A stretch of 64,000 nucleotides of DNA. Source: Paradesertivirga mongoliensis. Lineage in GTDB: Bacteria > Bacteroidota > Bacteroidia > Sphingobacteriales > Sphingobacteriaceae. Shown piece by piece: positions 63,546 through 64,000 of this stretch. The DNA is taken from NCBI RefSeq assembly GCF_024436395.1, contig NZ_JAFMZO010000001.1:318181-382180 (forward strand), written 5' to 3'. The position numbers and the translations under genes are program-made. Below the pieces are notes generated by a model. That model was not told the origin of the DNA, made no database searches, and worked only from the letters and a program-made list of their open reading frames with translations. Position 1 is the stretch's first letter, and each line of letters begins with the position of its first letter.

Positions 63546-63986
63546 ATGGAATCAAAGGTCTTATCCTCTACCGGCTTTTTACACGAGTTTAGCATCGAAG
63601 AACTGTACGTTTTAACTACTCACTGGCTTTCCGACATCGGATTTTTTGAGCAGGAGATTAATTACTTCCAGTCGCTCATCAACAGGTACTTCCTTCCGGC
63701 TGTTGAAGAACAAAATGTCATGTTAATCCAGAGCCTGGCGAGCCATTTCGAATCGCTCGATTTGCGCAAAGAACAATTGAAGAATAACATCATCCAACAT
63801 CAGCAACACCTTAGCACTTTCCTGGACAAGAGCCAGGTAGAAAACGAAGCACATCTCAACGTGCTTCATTCAAACCTTGAAGGGAAGCTTTTTGAATTTA
63901 TTAAAACATTGCGTCAGATAAAGCTGGAATTTTTTAATGCCACAAAGTTTTCCGGTAAACTGAAAAAAGCGGAAACAAAAGCTTAA
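63546..63986 (+). CDS. Small helical coiled-coil protein, unknown
   Basis: 146 residues, nearly all helical with repeated charged heptads (EEQNVMLIQSLASHFESLD, QVENEAHLNVLHSNLEGK). No signal peptide, membrane segment or known motif. I do not recognise the family. It is divergent from the sigma factor gene and might be under related control; the complete gene ends 14 bases before the window edge. Confidence 0.55.
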   Translation: MESKVLSSTGFLHEFSIEELYVLTTHWLSDIGFFEQEINYFQSLINRYFLPAVEEQNVMLIQSLASHFESLDLRKEQLKNNIIQHQQHLSTFLDKSQVENEAHLNVLHSNLEGKLFEFIKTLRQIKLEFFNATKFSGKLKKAETKA

Positions 63987-64000
63987 CAGGCGAAAAGGCC

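Noticed and set aside
1..64000. tRNA, rRNA, IS elements and CRISPR arrays
   Set aside because: Looked for T-loop-like motifs, terminal inverted repeats with transposase frames, and regularly spaced repeats; none were found by eye.

Overview
The window looks like chromosomal DNA of a Bacteroidota, most likely Sphingobacteriaceae (Pedobacter/Mucilaginibacter-like). This rests on gene content (SIMPL, SPW-repeat, Reg_prop/Y_Y_Y hybrid sensors, kinase-less phytochrome beside CheB-CheR kinase), the ileS-dksA-like-lspA order, the long LspA insertion, weak or absent Shine-Dalgarno sites, and several promoters of the Bacteroidota type (TAnnTTTG at -7, two of them with TTG 20 bases upstream). No tRNA, rRNA, CRISPR, IS or phage module was seen; the taxon is inferred.

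Layout. 1-5000: truncated glycogen debranching enzyme, DUF551 protein, acetyltransferase, a stress protein with a probable ~58-nt small RNA or leader upstream, a CvpA-CAP fusion, DUF4112. 5020-12359: red-light module: heme oxygenase (makes biliverdin), a phytochrome with no kinase domain, a giant CheB-CheR-PAS-histidine kinase, and a single-domain response regulator. 12400-25700: mostly housekeeping (SIMPL, lspA, dksA-like, ileS, dgkA, recO, serS, rsmI, lnt) with a second, very similar response regulator and a frameshifted DUF1016 nuclease. 25700-32500: MobA-like/XdhC pair, a copper/zinc operon (copA, CDF, HMA protein), NADH dehydrogenase type II. 32600-39250: histidine kinases and response regulators.

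39267-50213 is the most striking part: an 11-kb minus-strand cluster, in transcription order FHA-like protein, 32-residue membrane peptide, PP2C phosphatase, one polypeptide joining a RodA/FtsW glycan polymerase to a class B penicillin-binding transpeptidase, FHA protein, and two paralogous Ser/Thr kinases. This repeats the order of the mycobacterial fhaA-fhaB-pstP-rodA-pbpA-pknA-pknB locus, with rodA and pbpA fused and PASTA sensors replaced by other extracytoplasmic tails. All catalytic motifs (SEDS Asp, STAK/SNN/KTG, kinase HGD/DFG, PP2C aspartates) are present, so it is predicted to be a working phospho-regulated peptidoglycan synthesis system.

50500-64000: a lone PAS protein, TMEM175-type channel, oligogalacturonate-lyase-like propeller protein, membrane histidine kinase with overlapping regulator, SPW protein, BamA-like barrel, PAP2 phosphatase, a Reg_prop/Y_Y_Y sensor with LuxR-type regulator, an ECF-like sigma factor with a palindrome inside its promoter, and a small coiled-coil protein. 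Signal transduction is unusually dense: five histidine kinases, six response regulators, two Ser/Thr kinases and one phosphatase.
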